Of a stretch of DNA of 20,333 nt, positions 1-6,021 are shown piece after piece. Each line of letters begins with the position of its first letter. Within the stretch, counting starts at the first letter, position 1. A model generated the notes under the pieces. The model searched no databases. It was not told where the DNA came from and saw only the letters and a list, made by a program, of their open reading frames with translations. This stretch comes from Clostridia bacterium BRH_c25 (GTDB taxonomy: Bacteria > Bacillota_A > Clostridia > Lutisporales > Lutisporaceae). Made by a program: the position numbers and the translations under genes. The stretch lies in NCBI GenBank assembly GCA_001515955.1, contig LOES01000122.1, positions 1 through 20,333 of the forward strand, written 5' to 3'.

Positions 1-1023
1 AACCGGTTTCTCATTACCGGGTATTGGAGTTGCTGATACTACCACCAGATCCCCCGGAACGATTTCTACCTGCCGGTGAGTTGATGCTGCCATCCTTGTC
101 AATGCAGACATAGGCTCGCCCTGGCTTCCTGTTGTGATGATCATCACGCTTTCAGGCTTATACCTGTTCAAGCTTGCGATTTCAATCAGGGTCCCTTCCG
201 GAATATCCAAATACCCCAGCTTAAGAGCAACATTTACCACGTTAACCATGCTTCTTCCGCTGAGTGCTACTTTTCGTCCCAATCTGACAGCTGCATTGAT
301 TACCTGCTGTACTCTATGAATGTTTGATGCAAATGTAGCGACAATGATTCGGCTGTTTACATCTGTAAATATCTTTTCAAAGGCTTCACCTACTGTCTTC
401 TCGGACATGGTATAGCCTTCACGCTCAGCGTTCGTGCTATCGCTCATCAGCATCAGCACACCCTTTTTGCCCAATTCGGCAAATCGTGCCAAATCGATAC
501 GGCTTCCACGGATAGGAGTATAGTCTACTTTAAAATCAGAGGTATGAACGACTATACCGGCGGGTGTATGTATGGCCAGTGCTAAAGCGTCTGCAATACT
601 ATGGCAGGAGTTTATAAATTCAATCTTGAATACTCCAAGTTGAATGACCTGGCCCTGCTCAACCGTTTGCAGCGTGGTATCGGAAAGCATCCGGTGCTCT
701 TCAAGCTTGTTTTCCAACAATCCCAATGCCAGCCTTGATCCATAGACCGGTACATTTATTTCTTTCAGTACATATGGAAGTGCTCCTATGTGGTCTTCAT
801 GACCATGGGTCACAACAATTCCTTTTATCTTTTCTTTATTCTTCTTCAAGTATGTGATATCCGGCATAACCAAATCGATGCCCAGCATTTCGTCTTCAGG
901 AAACGCTATTCCGCAATCGACAACAACAATATCACTGCCATATTCGAACACCGTTATATTTTTGCCGACTTCACCCAATCCCCCAAGGGGGATTACTTTT
1001 AATTTACTTTTCTTATTTGCCAT
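1..1023 (-). CDS. rnj: Ribonuclease J (5' part, truncated by window edge)
   Basis: This is the N-terminal 341 codons of an RNase J-type metallo-beta-lactamase/beta-CASP ribonuclease, which in Firmicutes processes and degrades mRNA and matures rRNA in the cytoplasm. Translation begins MANKKSKLKVIPLGGLGEVG, followed by the zinc-binding motif HGHEDH at residues 73-78. Further on come the characteristic NSCHSIADA and HTSDFKVDYTP segments and MSDSTNAE, all typical of RNase J. The family is about 555 residues, so roughly 60% is visible and the C-terminal part lies beyond base 1. The start ATG at 1023 is preceded by GAGGT and AGGA purine tracts at good spacing. It lies 50 bp downstream of a small helix-turn-helix gene on the same strand, probably in one operon. 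The family assignment is firm; J1 versus J2 cannot be decided. Confidence 0.96.
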   Translation of the reverse strand, partial: MANKKSKLKVIPLGGLGEVGKNITVFEYGSDIVVVDCGIAFPEDEMLGIDLVMPDITYLKKNKEKIKGIVVTHGHEDHIGALPYVLKEINVPVYGSRLALGLLENKLEEHRMLSDTTLQTVEQGQVIQLGVFKIEFINSCHSIADALALAIHTPAGIVVHTSDFKVDYTPIRGSRIDLARFAELGKKGVLMLMSDSTNAEREGYTMSEKTVGEAFEKIFTDVNSRIIVATFASNIHRVQQVINAAVRLGRKVALSGRSMVNVVNVALKLGYLDIPEGTLIEIASLNRYKPESVMIITTGSQGEPMSALTRMAASTHRQVEIVPGDLVVVSATPIPGNEKPV

Positions 1024-1073
1024 TCTTTACCTCATCTCTTTCCTTAGTTATTCTCTTATATTATATCTACAGT

Positions 1074-1271
1074 TTATAGCTTTTCACCTTTTTTTAACCG
1101 TTCAATCAATATATCCAGATCATTTTTTTTGACTCTCCAGCTGCGGCCAATTTTAAAAGCTGGGATCTTTCCGTCCTGAACTAATTTGTATGTTGTCATT
1201 TCACTTAGCTGTAAGTAGGCAGCAACTTGGCTTATAGTCAAGATTTCCTTTTCTCCAATACTATCATTCAT
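1074..1271 (-). CDS. Small excisionase-type (MerR-like) helix-turn-helix protein
   Basis: A 65-residue protein that is essentially one winged helix-turn-helix of the excisionase/MerR-like type (helix_turn_helix_17 family). The core runs LTISQVAAYLQLSE, then the recognition-helix region TTYKLVQDGKIPAFKIG, then RSWRVKKNDLDILI, where R-x-W-R-V is the family hallmark wing. The start ATG at 1271 has a clear GGGAGGA ribosome binding site. It lies 50 bp upstream of RNase J on the same strand, with no terminator seen between, so the two are probably co-transcribed. Family members act either as recombination directionality factors or as small transcription regulators. No integrase or other phage gene is nearby, so a chromosomal regulatory role is more likely; the target is unknown. 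Confidence 0.88.
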   Translation of the reverse strand: MNDSIGEKEILTISQVAAYLQLSEMTTYKLVQDGKIPAFKIGRSWRVKKNDLDILIERLKKGEKL

Positions 1272-1351
1272 GCTATATTCCTCCCAAAACTTAAATCGGA
1301 TTAAATTAATACAAGGTTATAAATCTTGAATGCCATATCCATAATAGTATA

Positions 1352-1381
1352 ATTCTATATTACTATTCCTATTCCAGTCAA
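1352..1381 (-). promoter_or_regulatory. Putative sigma-A promoter of the HTH-rnj unit
   Basis: On the minus strand, TTGACT (1376-1381) and TAGAAT (1352-1357) are separated by 18 bp. It lies about 80 bp upstream of the HTH gene start and points toward it. The match is good, but the region is AT-rich and alternative -10 hexamers exist nearby. Confidence 0.45.
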
Positions 1382-1401
1382 GTTTATTATAATTTATTAT
1401 A

Positions 1402-1418
1402 ATTTAGTATTACTAAAT
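1402..1418. promoter_or_regulatory. Operator-like 7-1-7 palindrome in the divergent region
   Basis: ATTTAGTA-T-TACTAAAT is a perfect inverted repeat around one central base, the 7-1-7 geometry familiar from Fur/PerR-type boxes, although the sequence does not match their usual consensus. It lies 20 bp upstream of the -35 of the HTH-rnj promoter, between divergently read genes. Immediately beside it is a 10-bp direct repeat, TTTATTATAA twice, at 1383-1402. Function is inferred from geometry only. Confidence 0.3.
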
Positions 1419-1487
1419 ATAGTTTTTTCTGATATAGTACAGCAAAATGTATTGTGGAGCTTTCATATACCCTAAAATGGAATACTC

Positions 1488-1518
1488 TTCAATGTACAAT
1501 GTACCAATGTACATTGAA
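1488..1518. promoter_or_regulatory. Operator-like dyad upstream of ymaF
   Basis: Perfect 11-bp inverted arms TTCAATGTACA / TGTACATTGAA flank a 9-bp centre. The dyad also holds three head-to-tail copies of AATGTAC. It lies 84 bp upstream of the ymaF start in a region with no gene. A weak -10-like TATAAG at 1556-1561 lies downstream. This looks like a repressor or activator site for ymaF, but I cannot name the regulator. Confidence 0.45.
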
Positions 1519-1601
1519 AGAAATATATTATTATTAAAATTTAAATTTCTTCTTGTATAAGCAATGCCGCTAATTCTAATAATTTTATGGAGGTATTTTA
1601 C

Positions 1602-2075
1602 ATGTATCCAATTTATCATCCCTGTAATAAGCTTCCTTACTGTCAAAGGCTTCAGAGTGATTTTGCACTATTCGAGGATGCGAAAGAATATAGGAATTCT
1701 AAAGAAAAGAAGCTGGAGGAAGAAAAACAGGAGGAAGAAGAAGAGATCTATAAAGACGATTTTGTTCCCGGGTTTGTTCCTGACCACAATCATGGTTCTT
1801 TAGATTATACATCCATTGAGGATGGACACGTACATCAATGTCTTGATGTGACTTTCCCGCCAACACCCTCGAAGGATGGTACTCATGTACACTATACCGA
1901 AGGATACGTACTTTTTGAAGATGGACACAACCACTACTACAAGGCTTGGTCGGGACCGGCAATTCCTGTTGGTGATGGTATGCATGTTCATTATTATGAT
2001 TTTTACACAACAGAAAATGACGGTCATAGGCATCATATTACAGGAGTAGATATGCCGGCGCCCGGAGCTTTATAA
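1602..2075 (+). CDS. ymaF: YmaF family protein with six HxH motifs
   Basis: A 157-residue protein resembling Bacillus subtilis YmaF; the family has no established function. The N-terminal 60 residues hold MYPIYHPCNKLPYCQ and then a very acidic/basic stretch (EEEKQEEEEE, residues 40-49). The rest is a repeat built on D-G-x-H-x-H: HNH 62-64, HVH 76-78, HVH 95-97, HNH 109-111, HVH 128-130 and HRHH 142-145. Between them lies SGPAIPVGDG, a segment typical of the family. Regular HxH motifs suggest metal binding, which is inference. No signal peptide or membrane segment is present. An upstream in-frame ATG at 1587 is part of the ribosome binding site (GGAGGT at 1589-1594), so the start is 1602. It is the only clear plus-strand gene and converges on the CDF exporter, overlapping its 3' end by 6 bp. 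Confidence 0.88.
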   Translation: MYPIYHPCNKLPYCQRLQSDFALFEDAKEYRNSKEKKLEEEKQEEEEEIYKDDFVPGFVPDHNHGSLDYTSIEDGHVHQCLDVTFPPTPSKDGTHVHYTEGYVLFEDGHNHYYKAWSGPAIPVGDGMHVHYYDFYTTENDGHRHHITGVDMPAPGAL

Positions 2076-3014
2076 TAACGGCTCAATATGGACAGTTGCC
2101 TTACAATCTATATTTGCTTCAATGGTTCTTTCCACTTTCTCGGATATATCATGTGCTTTTACTAGAGACATATCATTGTTAACCTGCACATGCAGTGATA
2201 TTTCCTTATAGCAGCCATAGTTATGGACATTGATTTTATGAATGCTTGATACTCCAGATACAGATAAAGCTATTGATTCTATACTATGCAGTTCATCTTC
2301 CTCCGGCATCTCGCCTATCAATTTGGAAATGGATTCTTTTGATATGCTTATACCTGTGTAAATAATCAGAGCTGAAACCAAAAGCCCGAATACAGCATCC
2401 ACCTTGTAGTACCCATATTGAGAAGCAATTATTGCAGCAGCTACAAGTATGGATGCTATTCCATCAGTCCTATGATGCCATGCATCTGCGACAAGGGCTG
2501 ATGCATTTGTTCTTGTGCCAAGGTCTATGGAAAACCTGGCCATCCACTCTTTAAATGCTGCACCCAGAAGCATCACAAATGCGACTGCATAACTTCCCTT
2601 AACCGCAGCATTTGATATAAACCGGGCATATGATGACTGGCCGAATTCAATACCAACTGCAAGCAGCATTATTGCAATAATAAATGTTGCTATAAACTCT
2701 ATTCTTCCATGGCCGTAGGGGTGCTTTTCATCTGCCGGTGAGTTTGAAAGCTTGAATCCAAGAAGTACAACTATCGAAGTCAATACATCCGCAGCAGTAT
2801 GAGCCGCATCGGCAAGCAGGGAAATACTGTTCAGCATCAAACCCAATACACCCTTTATTGCAGCAAGAACCAGATTGCCGGCTATGCTCACATATGCTTC
2901 CAGATAAGCATATTTGCGTCTGAGTAAAGGATTTGTTACTTTTTTTTCAGGGATAGTATTTTTTATAAATTTTACAATCAGATGGTCGGTAGTTTTACTT
3001 ACAAGATTGTTCAT
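2070..3014 (-). CDS. czcD: Cation diffusion facilitator (CDF) family metal exporter
   Basis: A 314-residue member of the CDF family, secondary transporters that export divalent metal cations in exchange for protons. About six membrane segments are followed by a cytoplasmic C-terminal domain (roughly from residue 225). Transmembrane helix 2 carries DAAHTAAD (H72, D76) and helix 5 carries DAWHHRTD (D177, H180, D184), the likely metal site. KHPYGHGRIE (97-106) is a family hallmark. The C-terminal domain contains KINVHNYG and HVQVNN segments, as in other CDF proteins. The start at 3014 follows GGAGGAAGG; the longer reading frame from 3059 lacks a ribosome binding site. The NiCo riboswitch and terminator in its leader point to Co2+/Ni2+ as inducers and probable substrates. 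The symbol follows the riboswitch-associated naming and is not proof of substrate. Confidence 0.93.
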   Translation of the reverse strand: MNNLVSKTTDHLIVKFIKNTIPEKKVTNPLLRRKYAYLEAYVSIAGNLVLAAIKGVLGLMLNSISLLADAAHTAADVLTSIVVLLGFKLSNSPADEKHPYGHGRIEFIATFIIAIMLLAVGIEFGQSSYARFISNAAVKGSYAVAFVMLLGAAFKEWMARFSIDLGTRTNASALVADAWHHRTDGIASILVAAAIIASQYGYYKVDAVFGLLVSALIIYTGISISKESISKLIGEMPEEDELHSIESIALSVSGVSSIHKINVHNYGCYKEISLHVQVNNDMSLVKAHDISEKVERTIEANIDCKATVHIEPLL

Positions 3015-3081
3015 GTCCTTCCTCCTAAAACAATATTGAAAGAATAAATAGTCAACCAATTATAGGTATCCGTCTTCATAC

Positions 3082-3121
3082 AAAAAAACTTGCAGGACAA
3101 TTTTTAATAGTCCCGCAAGTT
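3082..3121 (-). terminator. Regulated terminator of the NiCo riboswitch
   Basis: On the minus strand, AACTTGCGGGAC (3110-3121) pairs with GTCCTGCAAGTT (3087-3098), with one G-U pair, and a T run follows at 3082-3088. Its 5' arm contains the ACTTG of aptamer stem P4 and the conserved GGGAC segment of the aptamer. Ligand-bound aptamer and terminator are therefore mutually exclusive, the logic of an ON switch. Confidence 0.9.
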
Positions 3122-3188
3122 TACATACCTGCTGCTAATTATACTAGCCCGGCGATAGTAGTTTCCTGTTCGCCTGTTCCATATCAAA
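3103..3188 (-). promoter_or_regulatory. NiCo (czcD) riboswitch
   Basis: The minus-strand leader of the CDF gene carries the conserved core blocks of the NiCo riboswitch in order: ACAGGCGA, then CGCCGGGCTA, then AGCAGCAGG, then GCGGGAC. They are separated by short hairpins: GGCGA/TCGCC around the first, GCTA/TAGC, and CAGGT/ACTTG. A closing P1 can form between TTTGATA (3182-3188) and TATTAAA (3103-3109). The class senses Co2+ and Ni2+ and is known upstream of czcD-type CDF exporters, which matches the downstream gene. The terminator at 3082-3121 overlaps its 3' side. Recognition is from remembered consensus; no covariance search was run. Confidence 0.88.
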
Positions 3189-3212
3189 TATCCGATTCAA
3201 TTCCTTAATAAT

Positions 3213-3241
3213 ATAATATAATACTATTTGGAAATTGTCAA
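3213..3241 (-). promoter_or_regulatory. Sigma-A promoter of the NiCo riboswitch-CDF unit
   Basis: TTGACA (3236-3241) and TATTAT (3213-3218) with exactly 17 bp between, reading toward the riboswitch. The predicted transcription start near 3206 gives a leader of about 190 nt containing aptamer and terminator. Confidence 0.8.
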
Positions 3242-3292
3242 TCCCAATTGATAATAAAGAACAAGCAATTGCAACATATATACATTGATATA

Positions 3293-3310
3293 CATTCTCA
3301 TATGAGAATG
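3293..3310. repeat. 18-bp perfect palindrome between GGGtGRT gene and CDF promoter
   Basis: CATTCTCATATGAGAATG is a perfect palindrome lying 52 bp upstream of the -35 of the CDF promoter and 15 bp past the stop of the GGGtGRT gene. No T-tract follows on either strand, so it is a poor intrinsic terminator; a protein-binding site is possible. Nothing identifies the binder. Confidence 0.5.
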
Positions 3311-3324
3311 ATTTTGCTTATTAA

Positions 3325-4335
3325 TTACAAATTTCCCTTTTTCAGTGACTCTTCAATTGCCACAGCAACTGTTACCGTTGCGCCAACCATCGGATTATTT
3401 CCCATTCCAAGGAAACCCATCATTTCAACATGTGCAGGAACGGAGGAGGAGCCTGCGAATTGTGCATCGGAATGCATTCTTCCCATAGTATCGGTCATTC
3501 CGTAGGAAGCCGGCCCTGCTGCCATATTGTCCGGATGCAGGGTTCTTCCTGTGCCGCCGCCGGAAGCTACCGAGAAGTATCTCTTTCCTTTTTCATAGCA
3601 TTCCTTCTTATAGGTTCCCGCCACCGGATGCTGAAACCTGGTTGGATTGGTTGAATTGCCGGTAATTGATACGTCAACTGCTTCATGGTGCATAATAGCA
3701 ACTCCCTCTCTTACATCATCAGCACCATAACATTTTACCCTGGCTCTATCACCTTTTGAATAGCGGAGTTCTCTTACAACCTTCAGAGCACCTGTATAAT
3801 AATCAAATTGTGTTTGTACATATGTAAAGCCGTTGATTCTTGAAATGATCTGGGCCGCATCCTTGCCAAGACCATTCAGAATAACTCTTAAGGGCTCTTT
3901 TCTCACTTTATTTGCTGATTTTGCAATACCGATTGCACCTTCGGCTGCTGCAAAGGATTCATGGCCTGCCAAAAAGGCAAAGCATTTTGTCTCCTCTTTA
4001 AGAAGCATAGCTGCCAGGTTTCCGTGCCCTAGGCCTACCTTTCTGTCATCGGCCACTGAGCCCGAAATGCAGAAGGCCTGCAGACCTTCACCAATAATTT
4101 CCGCTGCTTCATATGCTTTTTTAACATCTTTCTTTATTGCAATAGCTGCCCCAACAACATATGCCCAGCAAACATTTTCAAAGCAGATAGGCTGTATTGA
4201 TTTAACAATATCATATACATTTATTCCTGCATTATCGCATACTGTCTTTGCTTCCTCGATAGAATTCATGCCATATTGCAGCAACACTGCATTAATCCGG
4301 TCTATTCTTCTCTCGTATCCTTCGAATAACATCAT
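3325..4335 (-). CDS. GGGtGRT family protein (function unknown)
   Basis: A 336-residue soluble protein recognised by the motif SGGGTGRT at residues 258-265, which gives the GGGtGRT family its name; no biochemical function is established to my knowledge. Other visible features are CFENVCWAY (51-59), FCISGSVADDRKVGLGHGN (88-106), FLAGHESFAAAEGAIG (121-136) and the glycine-rich C-terminal GFLGMGNNPMVGATVTVAVA. Seven cysteines (33, 51, 56, 89, 118, 202, 246) and several conserved-looking histidines are compatible with a metal or Fe-S cofactor, which is inference. There is no signal peptide. The ATG at 4335 follows AGGAGGGG; ATG 4332 is an alternative. It lies 14 bp behind the NifU-like gene, almost certainly co-transcribed, and both are under a fluoride riboswitch. 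Confidence 0.9.
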   Translation of the reverse strand: MMLFEGYERRIDRINAVLLQYGMNSIEEAKTVCDNAGINVYDIVKSIQPICFENVCWAYVVGAAIAIKKDVKKAYEAAEIIGEGLQAFCISGSVADDRKVGLGHGNLAAMLLKEETKCFAFLAGHESFAAAEGAIGIAKSANKVRKEPLRVILNGLGKDAAQIISRINGFTYVQTQFDYYTGALKVVRELRYSKGDRARVKCYGADDVREGVAIMHHEAVDVSITGNSTNPTRFQHPVAGTYKKECYEKGKRYFSVASGGGTGRTLHPDNMAAGPASYGMTDTMGRMHSDAQFAGSSSVPAHVEMMGFLGMGNNPMVGATVTVAVAIEESLKKGNL

Positions 4336-4349
4336 ATTTATCCCCCCTC

Positions 4350-5042
4350 CTATTCATTCCTCGGATCTATTATTTTTACAGCTTCATCAAAACGTCCATA
4401 GGAACTTTTAGATTTCTGCATTGCTTCATTGGCATCCATACCTTTTTTTATCATATCCATCATTTTACCAAGATGTATAAACTCATAACCTATGATTTCA
4501 CTGTTGGCGTCCAGGGCGATATTGGTTACGTACCCTTCAGCCATTTCAAGATATCTAGGACCTTTTGCAAGAGTACCGTACATCGTTCCTATCTGACTTC
4601 TCAAGCCCTTTCCGAGATCCTCCAGTCCTGCTCCGATATGCAGTCCTCCCTCTGAAAATGCAGTCTGGGTCCTTCCATATGCTATTTGCAGGAAAAGCTC
4701 CCTCATTGCCGTATTGATAGCATCACAAACCAAGTCGGTATTCAATGCTTCAAGTATTGTTTTGCCAGGCAGTATTTCAGCCGCCATAGCGGCGGAATGT
4801 GTCATGCCGGAACAGCCAAGGGTCTCTACCAAAGCTTCCTGTATGATCCCCTCCTTCACATTGAGAGTCAGCTTGCATGCTCCCTGCTGCGGTGCACACC
4901 AGCCTACGCCATGGGTCAAGCCGGAAATATCACTGATTTCCTTTGCCTGTACCCATTTGCCCTCTTGTGGAATCGGTGCCGGGCCATGATTCGGACCTTT
5001 AGCTACACAGATCATTCTTTCTGTTTCTGAGGTATAATTCAT
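4350..5042 (-). CDS. NifU/IscU-like iron-sulfur cluster assembly scaffold protein
   Basis: A 230-residue protein with a NifU_N-like scaffold fold, partner of the GGGtGRT protein. Cysteines sit where scaffold ligands are expected: GWCAPQQGAC (C49, C56), TLGCSGMTHSAAMAAEIL (C77) and LVCDAIN (C106). IscU-type scaffolds use three such cysteines to build a transient Fe-S cluster for delivery. The protein is longer than IscU (about 130 residues): the C-terminal half, with AYGRTQTAFSEGGLHIGAGL and a helical tail, is specific to this subfamily. The start ATG at 5042 follows GAAGGGAG. Its leader contains a complete fluoride riboswitch with terminator and its own promoter. A role in fluoride response is inferred from this control; the actual client protein is unknown. 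Confidence 0.88.
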   Translation of the reverse strand: MNYTSETERMICVAKGPNHGPAPIPQEGKWVQAKEISDISGLTHGVGWCAPQQGACKLTLNVKEGIIQEALVETLGCSGMTHSAAMAAEILPGKTILEALNTDLVCDAINTAMRELFLQIAYGRTQTAFSEGGLHIGAGLEDLGKGLRSQIGTMYGTLAKGPRYLEMAEGYVTNIALDANSEIIGYEFIHLGKMMDMIKKGMDANEAMQKSKSSYGRFDEAVKIIDPRNE

Positions 5043-5085
5043 CTAAATGACTCCCTTCAACATTATTTCTTTAATAAAGCTATGT

Positions 5086-5127
5086 ATAAAGCTCCTACTC
5101 CGACAGCTAAACCGTCAAAATAGGAGC
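5086..5127 (-). terminator. Regulated terminator of the second fluoride riboswitch
   Basis: On the minus strand, GCTCCTA (5121-5127) pairs with TAGGAGC (5091-5097), with an inner GACGG/CTGTC stem (one G-U pair) and TTTAT at the base. The 5' arm is the CTCCTA end of the aptamer, so ligand binding and termination compete, as usual for fluoride switches. The T-tract is weak. Confidence 0.75.
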
Positions 5128-5166
5128 CATCAGCTTACAGCGGTTATGGTGAGCCCCATCACCATA
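5121..5166 (-). promoter_or_regulatory. Fluoride (crcB-type) riboswitch controlling the NifU-like/GGGtGRT operon
   Basis: The minus strand reads TGGTGATGGGGCTCACCA (P1 arms TGGTGA/TCACCA), then TAACCGC, a short loop, GCTGATGGCTCCTA. This matches the fluoride aptamer block by block, including the conserved GATG and TGATGGC segments seen in the structurally solved Thermotoga petrophila aptamer. It lies 120 bp past the stop of the last crcB gene and about 80 bp before the NifU-like gene, reading into the latter. The predicted promoter would start transcription at or next to the first aptamer base. Consensus match by eye only. Confidence 0.9.
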
Positions 5167-5169
5167 ACT

Positions 5170-5178
5170 ATTTTAGCA
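5170..5178 (-). promoter_or_regulatory. Extended -10 promoter of the second fluoride riboswitch unit
   Basis: The minus strand has TGC-TAAAAT, an extended -10 element, with at best a weak TGTTAA -35 upstream. It lies between the crcB stop at 5202 and the aptamer. The expected start, 5163-5165, coincides with the 5' end of the aptamer, which supports an independent promoter for the NifU-like operon. Confidence 0.5.
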
Positions 5179-5201
5179 TATATTGGACAATATTAACATC
5201 C

Positions 5202-5561
5202 CTATTTGAGTGAACTAACTACCCATACTCCTATAATAAACCCAACTAAACCGAGAAATAATGTACCTAAAATGTAAAGCATTGCATTTTTCTTTTCATT
5301 TTCTTGAAACAGGTTGAAGCCTTCATACATGAAAGTAGAAAAAGTAGTGTAGGCGCCTAAATAGCCCTCTGCCAACAGCAGATAAAGATTACCGCCGGTA
5401 TATATGCTGGTGACAATACCTAACAATAATGCACCAGTAATGTTAATTAACAATGTGCCTATGGGAATAACTGTATCAAATCGTTCAGATATCCATTTGC
5501 CCAAAGTGTACCTGGTAATGCTTCCAAGCACCCCGCCCACTCCAACAACAAAGTATTCCAT
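5202..5561 (-). CDS. crcB: Fluoride channel CrcB/FluC, second of two
   Basis: A 119-residue, four-helix membrane protein of the Fluc family, dual-topology dimeric channels that let cytoplasmic fluoride leak out. Family signatures are visible: GGVLGSITRY (9-18), GTLLINITGALLLG (35-48) with the pore asparagine N40, and GYLGAYTTFSTF (66-77) with the phenylalanines of the ion path (F74, F77). I place the start at ATG 5561 because GGTGA lies five bases before it and the protein then begins MEYFVVGVGG like its relatives. A GTG at 5573 in the same frame is possible (123 residues). It follows the other crcB gene closely in one operon, and the two proteins differ, so they probably form a heterodimer. 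Confidence 0.94.
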   Translation of the reverse strand: MEYFVVGVGGVLGSITRYTLGKWISERFDTVIPIGTLLINITGALLLGIVTSIYTGGNLYLLLAEGYLGAYTTFSTFMYEGFNLFQENEKKNAMLYILGTLFLGLVGFIIGVWVVSSLK

Positions 5562-5588
5562 ATTTTTCACCACATCTTCTGTAATATA

Positions 5589-6005
5589 TTAAGAGATTTT
5601 TGAGGAGTTCTCTAATGATTCTTTTACTATTATGATTCTTTTTGCTAATATGTCGCCGGAATAAACTGCGCAAAGCCCTGCTCCTATTGAAAATAATAAA
5701 TAAAGAAGGGAGAAAATAACATCACCGCTCAATAATAAACCGGATACTTCCCGGCAAAGTGTTGAGAAAGTAGTGAATGCTCCAATAAAGCCCGTCGATA
5801 TTCCTAATCGAAAATCAGAGTCTACCTCCCAGATATCAAAGGCTAATCTTAAAAAAAAGGCAAGTACAAAACAACCTATAATGTTAATCATTATGGTATT
5901 TAAATAGAACTTACTGCTAAAATGCAATATCTGCCAGTTCTTAAGTACATACCTTAAGACAGCACCAAGAGAACCTCCAAAACCTATGTAAATATACCTG
6001 CGCAC
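5589..6005 (-). CDS. crcB: Fluoride channel CrcB/FluC, first of two
   Basis: A 138-residue Fluc-family membrane protein with four predicted helices. Signatures are GGSLGAVLRYVLKNW (10-24), NTIMINIIGCF (36-46) with pore residue N41, and GFIGAFTTFSTL (72-83). The C-terminal tail (residues 122-138, KRIIIVKESLENSSKIS) is longer than in the second copy. The start is GTG at 6005, preceded by GGGGGTGA at good spacing; no ATG is available near. It is the first gene behind a fluoride riboswitch with terminator, so expression should rise when cytoplasmic fluoride is high. Gene pairs of this kind are known in Gram-positive bacteria, where both subunits are needed for one channel. The spacing to the second crcB gene is 27 bp. 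Confidence 0.95.
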   Translation of the reverse strand: MRRYIYIGFGGSLGAVLRYVLKNWQILHFSSKFYLNTIMINIIGCFVLAFFLRLAFDIWEVDSDFRLGISTGFIGAFTTFSTLCREVSGLLLSGDVIFSLLYLLFSIGAGLCAVYSGDILAKRIIIVKESLENSSKIS

Positions 6006-6021
6006 CTTATTTCACCCCCAT

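Noticed and set aside
1074..1271. Excisionase annotation as evidence for a prophage or integrative element
   Set aside because: No integrase, attachment repeats, tRNA target or phage genes in the window; the fold is widely used by chromosomal regulators.
1383..1402. TTTATTATAA repeated twice in tandem as a repeat array or origin-like element
   Set aside because: Only two copies in a very AT-rich stretch, with no DnaA boxes or further units; chance or part of a promoter region.
3293..3310. Palindrome as a Fur or PerR box
   Set aside because: Classical boxes have TGATAAT-N-ATTATCA polarity; here the arms are in the opposite order and the sequence does not fit.
3833..4411. 192-codon plus-strand open frame opposite the GGGtGRT gene
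   Set aside because: Lies antisense to a confidently identified gene, with no ribosome binding site and no recognisable domain; same for the other long antisense frames (8265-8759, 10191-10682, 16854-17498).
5202..5573. GTG at 5573 as start of the second crcB gene
   Set aside because: Kept only as an alternative; ATG 5561 has better placed GGTGA and gives the family's usual N terminus.
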